Shown here: positions 31,810-42,620 of the stretch, one piece after another
Numbering within the stretch: position 1 is the stretch's first letter
Layout of the letters: every line of letters begins with the position of its first letter
Assembly (NCBI GenBank): GCA_002778195.1
Contig: PCDI01000001.1
Span: 6,087,338-6,151,337 of the forward strand
Direction of reading: 5' to 3'
DNA: 64,000 nucleotides
Source of the DNA: Raffaelea ambrosiae
Taxonomy: Eukaryota; Ascomycota; Sordariomycetes; Ophiostomatales; Ophiostomataceae
Notes under the pieces: generated by a model
Told to the model about the DNA's origin: nothing
Databases searched by the model: none
What the model saw: only the letters and a program-made list of their open reading frames with translations
Position numbers and translations under genes: made by a program

Positions 31810-33042
31810 CTATAACGCCTCCTCTTCCTCGAGAACCTTTGCTATGTATGGGTCGTTCATGATGCGTATTCCATCACTGTTAGCCATGGGCAGCAGAGGC
31901 TTGCGTGGGTACTGACTGTAGCCAAATCGGCGATGGACCATCATCTTCAAGCCCGCAATCTGTGTTTGTTTAATAAACTTGCATACACACACACACACAC
32001 ACGCACAAAAAAAAAAAAGAACGGCGCATCGGGCCTGCTTAGAAACAACGTACTCCTATGCTTGCGGCAACACCATCGGCCAGAGCGACGATTCTCTGCA
32101 GTCGCTGAGCTTCGGCATATGCGTCAGATCCCGGGCCACAGCCTGAGCTGGCCAGCTCCCAGAGTGTGACACAGAGCCGAGGAGCAATATTCGGCAGGCC
32201 AGAGATGGCCTGGTGCGAGTGTTAGCTTGGCCATCAAGTGAGGCGGACGTGTACTTTGGGGGGGGGGGATCTTACCCCTGCTGCGTCACTGGCAATGGAT
32301 GGTAACAGAATGTCAATGTAGCCGTCAATAACCTGGAACTCCTGGTTCGGGTTTCTGCGTGGATGGGCTTTCTGAAACTCTGGGGACCTAACGACGGCTG
32401 TGATGCGGGTAATTTTGCCAACATTTGCACACCTGGTTCTAAATGAGCATGCAGATCTGATGGAATTTGAGTATGTACCTCGGGGCAAGAGTGCCCTGGA
32501 ACCTACGTCAGCTTCACGCCCGCAATATTGTCACATGCCCGGACGACATCGATGATCAGGTTGCTGTCCAAGTCGATGCCGCTCGACACGCCTGGAAAAT
32601 TGTACAAGACGACAGGGATGGGGCTTGCTGCGGCGACGTCGGTGAAAAAAGTCTTTATGGCGAGGCTGTTATTTTTTTGCAGCTGGCCGGCGTAGTATCC
32701 AGGAGGGATGACCATGGCGAAATCGGCACCAGCATCTGCGGCCTCCTTGGCAAGGGAAATTGTTTCTCTTGTGCTTGAAGCCCCAACACCGGCAACAATG
32801 GGTGTGGATTCCAGACCCGCGTCCTTGAGAGCCATTCGTGCTGTCTGGATCAGCTGTGCTCGCTCTGCAGCCGACAGGTGTGTGGCCTCGCCTGCAGAAC
32901 CGGCGACAACGGGGACTGTGCCGGCTTTGGAGACAAAGACGACATGTTTGGCAAAGGCCTCCAGATCCAAGTCCTCGTTGGAAAGGAAGAACGTTGGTAG
33001 AGGCGTGTAGATGCCCTTGGGCAGGAGCTTCCGTGCTGCCAT
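31810..33042 (-). CDS. Dihydrodipicolinate synthase / N-acetylneuraminate lyase-family aldolase
   Basis: Four exons on the minus strand: 33042-32507, 32432-32276, 32209-32054 and 31959-31810 (332 residues). It is a DapA/NAL TIM barrel. The family GxxGE motif is GSAGEATHLS, the Tyr of the active-site strand is in VVLYNFPG, and the Schiff-base Lys is in AGVKLTC, which spans the first splice. Fungi make lysine by the aminoadipate route, so this is not lysine synthesis. Likely roles are a 2-keto-3-deoxy-sugar-acid or 4-hydroxy-2-oxoglutarate aldolase that releases pyruvate. The start is the Met of MAARKLLPKG; the upstream Met at 33156 adds a stretch with no family match. The downstream spacer holds a G10 run inside intron 2. 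Confidence 0.88.
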
Positions 33043-33586
33043 GACGTCTGACCATTTACAAGGGAAACCTTGGATGTCACGGTGGCGGATGGCACGATGG
33101 TGTGGCAGAAGTTGTTCTTGAGAGCTTGCAGCACAAAGTATGCGAAACGGCCACAAACCAGCCAGAACATTTTCATTGATTGACCTGATTCGGTGTAAGT
33201 CACCTTTGCCCGTCGACTTCTACTAGTTAGTTGTCCACTCTTAACTGATAACTTGCTAAGTAACTAAGTGCGATTTTCCAGATAAAGGCCTGGCCAATCT
33301 TGTAGTGTCGATAGCACCGAGCAGGGGCTTCGTAATGGCAATGACACTCTGGGGGGGCGCGGTGGCATTCTAGCTATGCCTGATACAGAACACCGGCAGA
33401 AATGCGACGCCGAGTCTTACACTCCGCCGACGGACAAGATAAAAACCACCGAGATACGGCCTTCTCCAGGACCAGTCAGTCGGAGGCCAGTCAGTCGGTG
33501 GCTTCAGCAAAAACAGCAAAGAAGAAACAGCCGCCCTCCCCCCCCTCAGCTGCCAAACTCGCCGGACGACGGCTGCAGCCAGTAAT
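33043..33586. promoter_or_regulatory. Divergent promoter region, aldolase / Zn2Cys6 regulator
   Basis: 544 bp between two divergent starts. No operator recognised. A G-run near 33351 and a C-run near 33538 are present. Confidence 0.45.
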
Positions 33587-36052
33587 ATGCAGGGCATTAC
33601 CAGGGCGCAGGCCAATTCTGGTAAGTGGAAAGAAAGACGAGGCATCAAGGAGTGAGTGGAGACAGCAGCCATCCAGCTGACAACACAACGGGCTCCAGCA
33701 CGCAGCTCGTGCACGACTTGCCACCGGCGCAAGGTCAAGTGCGACGCGCATGATCATGGTTTCCCATGTTCCAACTGCCGCAAGAGCGGCCGGGTCGAGG
33801 ACTGCCATCTGCACCGGAAGCACAAGCGGATGTCGCGAGCGCACCGGGCACAGCAGGCAGCGCACGCGGCGGCCACATCAGAGGACGGCCGCGGCACATC
33901 GACACCAGGATCTCTGTTTCTGCAGACGGTGATCGCCAGTGCCTCGCCAGCAAAAGCAGCGCAGAAGCAGAGGGAGACCTCCAAAGACGGGGACGCGTCG
34001 ACAAGCACTTCGTCGATACGAGGTTGCGTGTCCAGCGAAGATGGTCGACCAGTCTCGGACAGCAGCAGACAGGACTGCACACGACAGGACGAGAGAAGTG
34101 GCCGCCATGCTCCTGATGCCGACATCTCCATGCCGAGCATGGATACCAGTGCGCACAGCTCGCCGTCGACCAACACCAACACCAACACCAACACCAGCAC
34201 CGGCACCAACAACGGCCACGTCATCGGCGTCAGCAGCGGCGAGTACAAGAAGTACCTGGTGGAGTTCATCGACCAGCCGCAGATCACGGAGCGGCCCATC
34301 GACAAGGACGCCCGGAACATGTACGTGGGCAGCGAGTTCAGCAACACCAACTTTCTGCTGCGGCAGCGCTTCGGCGAGAAGACGCGCGGCGTCAGCCACT
34401 ACCCGACGAATCGCATCGCCCGCCAGCACACCTGCCACGAGACGGACCGGCTGCCGGTCGAGGCCTTCCAGCTGCCGCCCAAGAAGACGGTGGACCAGCT
34501 GCTGGGTGCCTACTTTGCCCACATCAATCCTATTTTCCCCGTCGTCGACGAGGTGCTGTTCATGCAGCAGTACCGCGCGCGCGATCCGCAGAACCCGCCG
34601 TCGCTGCTGCTGCTGCATGCCATTCTGGTGGCGGGTGCCCACGTCTTCTACGGCAACGACGAGGCGGACGGGCCCGAGGCCCGGCAGCTGCACAAGGCCG
34701 TCTTCTTCCGGCGCGCCAAGATCTTGTTGGATGCCCGCTTCGAGCGCAACCGCGACACCATCGTGCAGGCCGCGCTTCTGCTGACCTGGCACGCCGACGG
34801 CCCCGAGGACGTCGGCGCCAACGCCTGGTTCTGGATCGGTCTGGCGGCGCGTACGGCGACAGGCCTGGGCATGCACCGCGATGCCGAGACGAGCACGCTG
34901 GTGCCGCACAACAAGCGGATGTGGCGGCGCGTCTGGTGGCTGCTGGTGCAGTGCGACGTGCTGGTATCGCTGCAGTACGGCCGTCCGCCGTCCATCCACC
35001 TCGAGGACGACGTCAACGTGCAACGCCTGCGCGCCAGCGACTTCCAGGACTGCGGGAGTGCCACGCGGGTCGACTATGTCCTGCACATGACCGACCTGTG
35101 CGTGATCTTGGCGGACGTGCTGCGCTTCCAGTTCCGGCGCGAGTCCATGCCGGCGGCCGAGCGCCGGGCGCATCTCCGCAAGACCGACGAGGCTCTCGCC
35201 AACTGGTCGCTGCACCTGCCACCAGCGCTGCAGCTTTGGGGCGTGTCGACGCGGTCGGTGCCCAACGTGTGCACGGCCATTGTGCATCTCAAGTACAACA
35301 TGGCGCTGGTGCTGCTGCACCGCCAGCAGCCATACCGCCCGCCGTCCTCGACGCTGCTGTCGTCATTGTCGTCGTCGTCTGGCCCCAAGAAGGCAGAGAC
35401 CGTGGGGGACGACCGCAACCCGGAGGATGTCGAGATCTGCACCAATGCCGCCGTGGCCATCCAGCAGATCTTCCAGTGCTTGTGCGAGACAGACAAGCTC
35501 AAGCTGCTGTGGTCGTCGTCGATCAACTGTCTCTTCACGGCGCTGATCCAGCTGAGCCTCGAGGTGCGCATGTCCAACCCCGTGCTGGCGGTGGCTGCTC
35601 TGCGGAGGTACGACTCGGCGCTGTCGTCGCTGAGGCTGCTGTCCGACTACTGGCCAAATGCACAGGCCATTGTCCAGTTCTTTGAGTACTCGGTGCGTCT
35701 GCAGTCGAGCACGGGCTTGGCGGCGGAGCCAACCGCCGCTGCAACGTCACAGGTACGAGGTCCCATGGGCGATGGTACAGACGTGCAGGTGGAAAGTACA
35801 CCACTTGTGCAGAACGCGGAAGCCACCACGAAAGAGAGCGTGCCGTACCCGAGCACCGAGGCACCAGAAGAGCAAGAACTGGTGCCCATGGACGAGGGCC
35901 CCGACATTACCCAGTTGCTGGCCACCATCGTGTCGTCGCGGCAAGTCCAGCCATTTGGCGGGACCCAGATAGCGGCCGACCCGTGGAACGACTGGCAGAG
36001 GATCTACTGGCAGCAGCCGGACTCGACAGACGACTTTTTGTTCAGTTTCTAG
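33587..36052 (+). CDS. Zn2Cys6 transcription factor with Fungal_trans domain
   Basis: Two exons, 33587-33620 and 33699-36052 (795 residues). The small first exon gives MQGITRAQANS. The intron GTAAGT...CTCCAG leads straight into the zinc cluster CTTCHRRKVKC ... CSNCRKSGRVEDC (about residues 16-44). A low-complexity linker follows, with an Asn-Thr run from (ACCAAC)n at 34172-34205. The Fungal_trans domain is clear: QLLGAYFAHINPIFPVVDE, GLGMHRDAE, RVWWLLVQCDVLVSLQYGRPPSIHLEDD. The C-terminus is acidic (DEGPDITQLLATIV). It probably controls its neighbours: the divergent aldolase or the downstream dioxygenase/permease pair. The latter is favoured because the regulator ends only 205 bp from the dioxygenase, tail to tail. 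Confidence 0.92.
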
Positions 36053-36257
36053 GCTTCGATGAACAGTTTTCTTGTCGCTGTGAGACGGCACACCTAGGGT
36101 AGTCTTGGATGTATCATGCAAACTGTGTAATTGTTGTTGTTGTGTGTATCAAACAAGAATATGAATTTATGTACATAAAAAAAAAAGAGCAGAAAAACAG
36201 AAGAAAAAAAAAAAGACCGGCAGACGTTTCGGACCTGGCAGTTCTCTCTTCATTTAG
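36053..36257. other. Short spacer between convergent genes
   Basis: 205 bp containing two poly-A runs (36177-36186 and 36205-36213), likely the ends of both transcripts. Confidence 0.5.
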
Positions 36258-37409
36258 TTAGCACAACCCCAGCTGCACCCGGTTGTAGTCCTTGGCGCAC
36301 TCGCCGTCGTCCTCCTCTACCAAGGAGGGGATCGGCTTGTTGGCCAGCGGCGTCAGACGGAAGGCGTGGCGGCGCTCGCCGGCCGGGTAGTCGAGGGTCT
36401 GCGAGTGGTGGGTGACGCGCTGATCCCAGACGAGCACGGTGCCGGGCTCGTAGCGGATGCGGCACTGGAAGTCCTGGCGCTTGGCAATGTGGTCGAAGAG
36501 GAAGCGGAGCAGGTACTCGCTCTCCTCCTCGTCAAAGCCGACGATGCGCTTCGTGTAGACCGGGTTGACATACAGTGCCTTCTCCTTGGTCACCGGGTGC
36601 ACAATCACAACCGGGTGCTCGTTGATCAGCTCCTTGCGCCGCATGACGGCCGCCTCGCCGTTCTTGAGCTCCTGCGTCACGCCGTCGTTGTTCGAGTGGA
36701 TCGCCGTCAGGCCCTCGAGCCGCTTGCGGAAGCGCGGGCTCAGCGCGTTGAAGGCAGCCACGCTCGAGCTGACCAGCGTGTCGCCCCCCGCGGCGGCCGG
36801 CGACTCCAGCATGCAGATGAAGCTCGTTCCTGGCGGCTGCGGCTCGGGCGACTGGTCCGAGTGCCACTGCACGGGGCTGCGGCCCTTCCATGAGCGCCGC
36901 ACGCGCAGGTCCTCCTTGTGGTCGTAGATCACCATGTGCTCGGGGCTGCCGGCTGTCGGATGCGGCGCCCAGCCGTGTATGTGCAGGGGGCCGAAGTGGC
37001 CGACAATCTTCTTCTGGGCCTCGAAGCCGATGTCGCGGAAGTCCTGCTTGCGGAACACGAGCGCGCCGCGCTTGGCTGCCAACAGGGCCAGCTCGTCGAG
37101 GCCGGCGGGTGACAGCTGCGAGATCTGGACACCCTCGATCTCGGTGCCGACATGCGGCGACACGTCGACAACACGCGTGGCAGAGGCCAGCAGATTGGGC
37201 AGGGCGGGGTCGGCACGGCTGCCAGCATCGACGTGGTCAAAGTAGCCAATGTCCTCGACCTTCTCCAGGGGGTCGTAGAAGGGCATGTAGTCGGGGTACA
37301 AGGGCGTGCCGTCAGCGTTGGTGTCGCGGACGGCCAGCTTCTTGCTGAGAATGGCCGTGTCGATGGTCCTCGACGAGGGCGGCTGGTCAGACGTCGCTGA
37401 GGGAGCCAT
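36258..37409 (-). CDS. TauD/TfdA-family 2-oxoglutarate-dependent dioxygenase (Jlp1-like)
   Basis: A single exon of 383 residues. Iron ligands are His183 and Asp185 (QWHSDQS) and a distal His at 334/335 (VTHHSQTLDY). The 2-oxoglutarate Arg is in GERRHAFR. Other family marks are GALVFRKQDF and HPTAGSPEH. Homologues such as yeast Jlp1 oxidise sulfonates (taurine, isethionate) to release sulfite for sulfur assimilation. Start: Met at 37409 (MAPSATSD). The frame continues upstream 76 codons through a 10-bp minisatellite, but that stretch is not conserved-looking. The divergent permease at 38549 belongs to the Dal5/Soa1 class that carries sulfonates in yeast, which supports the assignment. The final substrate is inferred. 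Confidence 0.92.
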   Translation of the reverse strand: MAPSATSDQPPSSRTIDTAILSKKLAVRDTNADGTPLYPDYMPFYDPLEKVEDIGYFDHVDAGSRADPALPNLLASATRVVDVSPHVGTEIEGVQISQLSPAGLDELALLAAKRGALVFRKQDFRDIGFEAQKKIVGHFGPLHIHGWAPHPTAGSPEHMVIYDHKEDLRVRRSWKGRSPVQWHSDQSPEPQPPGTSFICMLESPAAAGGDTLVSSSVAAFNALSPRFRKRLEGLTAIHSNNDGVTQELKNGEAAVMRRKELINEHPVVIVHPVTKEKALYVNPVYTKRIVGFDEEESEYLLRFLFDHIAKRQDFQCRIRYEPGTVLVWDQRVTHHSQTLDYPAGERRHAFRLTPLANKPIPSLVEEDDGECAKDYNRVQLGLC

Positions 37410-38548
37410 GTTGCCAGCCTGGGTGTGTCTGGGTGTGTCTGGGTGTGTCTGGGTCTGCCTGGGTGTGTCTGGGTGTGTCTGGGTGTGTCTGGGTCTGCCT
37501 GGGTCTGCCTGGGTCTGCCTGGGTCTGCCTGGGTCTGCCTGGGTCTGCCTGGGTCTGCCTGGGTCTGCCTGGGTCTGCCTTTGTTGTCTGTTCTTTTCTC
37601 TTGTTTTACTTGCGTTGCTTGCTTGCTGCTGAGTCAAGCTTTGTCTGTCCAGCCCGCTGTGGTTCTCGCGATCTTATATCACTCTCGTGGCCACTGATGC
37701 AGGAGGCTTTGTGACGAATTGTCGTGCCATTCCACGGCAAATATTCGGGCGATGTGACCCGTACTTCCGCAGAGGCATCGCCGAGCACGCAGGAGCGGGA
37801 ATGACTGGCCACCATGCCAGTCTGCCGTCGGCGGTTGCGTCGGCGGTTGCCGTTGCCATGGCTTTTTTTGCTTGTGGTTATCGTCGATCGATGTTTGACA
37901 ATCAGACGCAACTTGGGCACGGCTGGGCGAGGGCTGGCTGGGCAAGGGCTGGATAACAACGGCTGGGGCTCGGCGGTGTCGCACCAATAAAATTCACCGT
38001 GCCACCTTGTCTCTATCGACACGAGTTCGGCAAGTGCGACACTAGAACCGCTGGAACGACCCCGGATTTGTATATGCTGTGTGTCAACCCGCGCATGCAT
38101 TAGAGGCACTGCCCTGCCGAGTGGAGCATCTTGTTAGTGCTTGTCTATCTCTCCTATCTCTGCAGGCGTGTTCATCAGCACCGAGAGAACAAACTCTGTT
38201 AGCATGGCCCCAGAAAAAAAAAAAAAAAAAGAGAGGTACAAAGCAAGCGAATATATGGACAAACAGCCCTGAAAAAAAAAAAAAAAAAAAACCTAAGCAA
38301 CAGGGCACCCGACGGCAAACAAAGACAGATTACAGACAAAGATTGCAGACAAAGATTGCAACGCCAGAAGAGCCAACATCGCCATGGATGCAGGCCGCCG
38401 GACCAGGCGTACATAAGACCAGTCAGAGGATCGCCATTATGCATCCTGCATTTTGTCCATCATCCGCCAACACCCCCCTCATAGGCCCATAGGCATCCCC
38501 GTTCGAGCGACCTTCTGTGAACGCCTGCGCGCACGTTCACCAGCAACC
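37410..38548. promoter_or_regulatory. Shared divergent promoter region, TauD dioxygenase / permease
   Basis: About 1.14 kb without a gene. It includes the 10-bp minisatellite, a duplicated 18-base segment GGGCTGG near 37920-37955, two poly-A runs (38215-38230 and 38272-38290) and pyrimidine stretches. No known operator was identified, but the layout fits joint control of both genes. Confidence 0.5.
37421..37580 (+). repeat. 10-bp minisatellite (GGGTGTGTCT / GGGTCTGCCT), 16 units
   Basis: Sixteen head-to-tail 10-bp units. Two variants occur, GGGTGTGTCT in the first part (with single exchanges) and then a run of nine to ten GGGTCTGCCT. The array is adjacent to the dioxygenase start and lies in its 5' leader. 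It contains no stop in several frames, so it creates long but spurious open frames. Confidence 0.95.
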
Positions 38549-40429
38549 ATGACTGCCTCTGACACGTCGTCCGCCAAGGACACGGAGAAGGGTCTTGCTC
38601 AGACGCCGGCGGCCGTCAAGGACGTGAGCACGGCCTATGTGTCTGAGCACAATCCCGAGTACGACCGCTACCTGGAGCTGCACCAGCAATTCGAAGGTGC
38701 CCAGAAGAAGAAGCTCATCCGCAAGCGTATGTCCACCCCAGCCCTGCGGTCCACAGCCTCGTCGGGTCCCTGTTCGACTTACACTGACGTGTGATCCCAG
38801 TCGACTGGCGTCTGCTGCCGTCCTTGAGCTTCCTGTATTTGATGTGCAGCCTGGATAAGTCGAATGCTGGAAATGCCAAGGTGTGTGACTGTTCAATGTT
38901 CAACTGCTTGGTGCCAGACGAGAGTGCCTGAGACTTTGGTGCTGATTGTCTCTTCTTTTTCTTTCTTTTTTTTTCCGGCTTGGCAGCTCTTCGGCTTTCT
39001 CGAAGATGTCGGCATGACCTCGACCCAGTTCAACCTGGCGCTCATGTACTTCTTCTTCACCTACGGCCTGTGCGAACCCGTGTCCAACATCATGCTGCGT
39101 CGTCTCGGCTCCAAAATCTGGTTCCCGATCATCGTGACATCGTGGGGCCTGGTGACCACCTTGACCTGTCTGGTCAACAACTACGGTTCTTACATCGCCA
39201 TCCGTCTCGTGCTTGGCATCACGGAAGCCGGGCTGTATCCCGGGAGTTATTTTATTCTGAGCTGCTGGTACACGCCGCATGAATTGGCCACACGCATGGC
39301 CATCTTCTATGGCGCCAACACAGCCGCGGGTGCTTTTGGTGGTGTCATTGCGTATGGTGTTGGCAACCTCGACGGCCATCACGGCTGGCGCGCCTGGAAA
39401 TACCTCTTTCTGATTGAGGGAGTGATTACCGTCTTTGGCGGTATGATGACCTTTTTCATGCTTCCGTAAGTTCAAACTCTTTTGTCTTCCGTCTTTTCTT
39501 TCTTCTCGTCTTTCCTTTTTTTTTCTTCTTTTTTTTTCGCATTTCGTCCGGTTTTCCTGCTTTTCAGTCTGCCTGCTGTATGCTAACAGCCCAGACACTT
39601 CCCTCACCAATACACCGAAGGCGGACGGACATCCCGGTGGCTCACGCCTACCGAGATCGAGTATGCCCAGCTCCGTATCAAGTATGCCAGCGGCCCCAAC
39701 CCGCCAACCTACGCTTTCCGTTGGAGCGACGTGGCTGCGGCGGCCAGGGACCGCAAGACCTACCTCATGATGATGCTCTTCTGGTGGGGCGGCTCGATCC
39801 CGACATACTCGCTCTCCTACACGCTGCCCACAATGGTGCAGAACCTGGGCTACACGGCTGTCAAGGCGCAGGCCCTGACCACGCCACCGTACATATTTGC
39901 CACCTGCGTGTGTGTCTTTGTCGGCTGGATGAGCGACCGTATCCAGCGCCGCTACCTCAGCATCATGTCGTGCTACTGTCTCGGCCTCGTCGGCATCATC
40001 ATCCTCTGGATCACCGTCCACCACAAGCACCTCTCGGGCGTCAGCTACTTTGCCATCTTCCTTGCTGCCGCCGGCTACTCGGCCCAGGCACCCATTGTCG
40101 GCGCCTGGACGGCTGTCAATGTGCCCAACCTGTCGAAGCGCGCAGCGTCCATTGGGCTGCTGATGCTGTTCGGCAGTGTCGGTGGCGGTTCCATCGGCAG
40201 TAACATCTACCTGGCCAGCGAGGCGCCGACGTATCCGCTAGGCTTCGGTTTCTCGGTCGGGGCCACTGTGCTGGGCGCCATGATTCCGGCGACGATCCAC
40301 TGGACGCTGATGCGGCGTGAGAACAAGCGGCGCGACACGCTCGACGAGGCGGCCGTGCAGGCTCAGTACACACCGGCCCAGCTGAGTGAGATGGGCGAGA
40401 ACTCGCCTCTGTTCCGGTACACACTGTGA
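38549..40429 (+). CDS. MFS transporter of the Dal5 anion:cation symporter family (Soa1-like)
   Basis: Four exons: 38549-38726, 38801-38880, 38987-39465 and 39595-40429 (523 residues). Family phrases: DWRLLPSLSFLYLMCSLDKSN, GLCEPVSNIMLRRLGSK, GITEAGLYPGSYF, LSCWYTPHELATRMAIFYG, YLFLIEGVITV and RRYLSIMSCYCLG. This branch takes up small organic anions: allantoate, ureidosuccinate, nicotinate, pantothenate, and in yeast Soa1 also sulfonates and thiosulfate. With the divergent TauD-type dioxygenase and a Zn2Cys6 regulator, sulfonate import is the best guess. Introns of 74-129 nt have pyrimidine-rich ends; the third carries a long T/C tract. Confidence 0.9.
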
Positions 40430-41266
40430 GGCTGGGCTTCTGTGTATGAGTAGCTAGGGGCAGTAATTCCGGTAGTGTGACTTTTCTAAATATGTAATTA
40501 CATTTTTTTTTTGGCCAAATCCATTTGAGAGAATTCAACCACTCGGTCGTCCAACAACAACGGGAGCTGGTTTCTGATGATTTCTGATGATTTTGGCCGC
40601 GCTTCGACCGTGAATGCTTTGCTTTAAGGAACGCAGACCCTCGCAACCTCAACAGTACTGCTCAGCATCGGCCCAGCTGCGGAGGACGCCAGCAGAAGCT
40701 TTGTTGGGAAAGGCTACATACCCAAAGCTCGAGCGATCTGGCAGAAGCAGAATTCGCAATTCTCACCTCTTCTCCTCCTCGGCAAATCCGACAATGACGT
40801 ACTGCAGGTCAGGGGCTGCCGTCGGGATCGCCGTTGAGCCCGATGGCTAGCCGTACCACCACTGCCAAATTGTGTTGTCCTGCAGCTAAGACGGCCAGCG
40901 GAGTTTACGGTGTAATCGTTTACTTCCGACAATCGGTCCCGTCTGGTGAGTTCCGCTAGCGTCCGCGTGGCAGGCAGCGGGCCCGCACAGTTCAAACCCC
41001 CTCTTATTTGGGTGGCTGCACATATGCTGACGCCAGCGGACATGAAAACAAACAAAAAACCGATGCTGGATGTGTAATCGTCTGGGTGCCTGCCCGTACG
41101 AGGCTGTCAAGATCTGTATAAAGGGAGGGCGATGGACCATTGCCGAAGAAAAACGATGTGCAAGCGGAATGAATAATCAAAGGCATTGCCATTTTAAGAC
41201 GGCATCTTGAGAAGCCAGGAGCGGACCAACAGAAGAACACCACGAGAAAATTCCCTCCCCGCCACC
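40430..41266. other. Spacer, promoter of the Rossmann protein
   Basis: 837 bp without recognisable genes. TATAAAG at 41117-41123 lies about 150 bp before the next start codon. Confidence 0.45.
41117..41122 (+). promoter_or_regulatory. Possible TATA box of the gene at 41267
   Basis: TATAAA in the context CTGTATAAAGGG, 145-150 bp before the ATG; a good fungal TATA spacing, unsupported otherwise. Confidence 0.45.
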
Positions 41267-42145
41267 ATGCATCTCATCCTCACTGGCGCAACGGGTCTCG
41301 TAGGCTCCGGCGTCCTCGACGCTGTCCTATCCATGCCCGAAGTCACACGCATCTCCATCCTCAGCCGGCGGCCCGTTCCAATGCTCGAGGCCCGGGTCAA
41401 GGCCAGTGATCCTCTGGCCCTCGACAGCAACCGCGTGAAGGTCTTCACCCACCGCAACTTCCTCGAGTACGACGACGATCTCCTAAAGCAGCTGCGCGGT
41501 GCCAATGGCATCGTCTGGGCCTTGGGCATCTCCCAGACCCAAGTGGACAAAGAGTGCGTCCAAAGAAAGCCCCCCAACCCCCCTAAACTGTCCATCTGGC
41601 CGCTCTGTTTGCTAACACCCCCCAGAGAATACGTCCGCATCACACACGACTATCCCCTCGCTGCGGCCAAGGCCTTCCAGAAGCTGCCTGCCCCAGAAAA
41701 CGACGGCGTCTTCCGCTTCGTCTACGTCTCTGGCGAGGGCGCCACTACCGAGCCCGGCGCGCTTACCGCTCGGTTCGGTCGTGTCAAGGGTGAGACCGAG
41801 CTGGCCCTGGCCGAGATGAGCAATGCATCAGTCACGGCATCAGCGCCATTCCGCGCCATCTCTGTGCGTCCCGGCGGCGTCGACCCGACTGGCCACTCAG
41901 CCATCCTGCCATACATCCCCAAGCCGTCCCTCCAACTAAGATTGGTCATGGCCGTGCTGGGGCCGCCCCTACGCGCGTTCTATCCATCTGGCATGAGCCC
42001 TACCCTTCCACTGGGCAAGTTCCTGGCCGGGACAGCCGTGGGCAAGTTTGACAGCCGCTTCCAGGGACCTGGCATCAAGCATGTTGGGGCCACACCTATC
42101 CTAGCCAATATTGCCTTCCGTCGTCTTGCCGGTCTGAGTAAGTGA
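41267..42145 (+). CDS. NAD(P)-binding Rossmann-fold protein (HTATIP2/TIP30-like)
   Basis: Two exons, 41267-41553 and 41626-42145 (268 residues). The N-terminus MHLILTGATGLVGSGVL is the atypical-SDR nucleotide motif TGATGLVG. LSRRPVP lies on the second strand. Then IVWALGISQTQVD, and after the splice an FVYVSGEGAT segment with a probable active-site Ser, and ISVRPGGVDPTG. Relatives are annotated as nucleoside-diphosphate-sugar epimerase-like or TIP30-like proteins of unknown substrate. The 72-nt intron is stop-free and in frame, so a longer unspliced protein is possible. The start has a strong Kozak context (GCCACCATGC). Confidence 0.85.
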   Translation: MHLILTGATGLVGSGVLDAVLSMPEVTRISILSRRPVPMLEARVKASDPLALDSNRVKVFTHRNFLEYDDDLLKQLRGANGIVWALGISQTQVDKECVQRKPPNPPKLSIWPLCLLTPPREYVRITHDYPLAAAKAFQKLPAPENDGVFRFVYVSGEGATTEPGALTARFGRVKGETELALAEMSNASVTASAPFRAISVRPGGVDPTGHSAILPYIPKPSLQLRLVMAVLGPPLRAFYPSGMSPTLPLGKFLAGTAVGKFDSRFQGPGIKHVGATPILANIAFRRLAGLSK

Positions 42146-42620
42146 CGCTCGACGAGAACGACAAACGCACACACACACGCACACGCATGCGGATTGTACC
42201 TTATATAGATGTTTATTGGTCAGCGTCGCAACGTTCTTGTCCACTGTAATATAAATAATAAATCAGTACCCATCCTGGAAGCCAATAATAATGCCGCCAG
42301 AACGCCGGTCAGCTTCGTTCTTAATGCTGCTTCGTCTCGTCGGCGTCAGTTATTTCGCCATGATCCATGCATAAGTCGCTGATGCAAAATGAAAAAGCAA
42401 GCAAGTGAGAAACAAACGAGAGACATAATGGAAACAAAAACACTGCGCTTTTCCTAATCCTCCAAACAGAAAAATAGGCATACGAAACGCCTTCGGTGCA
42501 AGCTGCTCTTCCCTGTAGGCCCATGGTGTTCTGCGAACCCGATTTGATGACCCAGCAGCGTCTTCGAATCCAAGAGTCCTCAAACCCTCTCCAACATACA
42601 AAACCCAAACCCCAACAATG
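42146..42620. other. Spacer between convergent genes
   Basis: 475 bp, with a (CA)n-like tract at 42166-42190 and AATAAA-like signals near 42255. Nothing else seen. Confidence 0.5.

Noticed and set aside
31810..33042. Lysine-pathway dihydrodipicolinate synthase
   Set aside because: The family match is real, but fungi use the aminoadipate route; a pyruvate-releasing aldolase role is more likely.
33878..35320. 480-codon minus-strand frame inside the Zn2Cys6 gene
   Set aside because: GC-rich coding sequence often leaves the antisense open; the plus strand has the complete regulator with motifs, the minus strand none.
36258..37637. Longer 459-residue form of the TauD-type dioxygenase starting at 37637
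   Set aside because: The added 76 residues are mostly translated minisatellite (QTQADPGRPR periods) with no family similarity; the Met at 37409 gives the expected start.
37306..37714. Three overlapping plus-strand frames of 90-108 codons with VCLGVSG-type repeats
   Set aside because: They are translations of the 10-bp array, which has no stop in these frames. No gene evidence.
38900..40030. 376-codon minus-strand frame opposite the Dal5-type permease
   Set aside because: It crosses the introns of the permease gene and has no domain; an antisense shadow.
42166..42190. Possible CRISPR-like or telomere-like short repeats in spacers (CA and heptamer tracts)
   Set aside because: They are simple slippage repeats without spacers or telomere motif.
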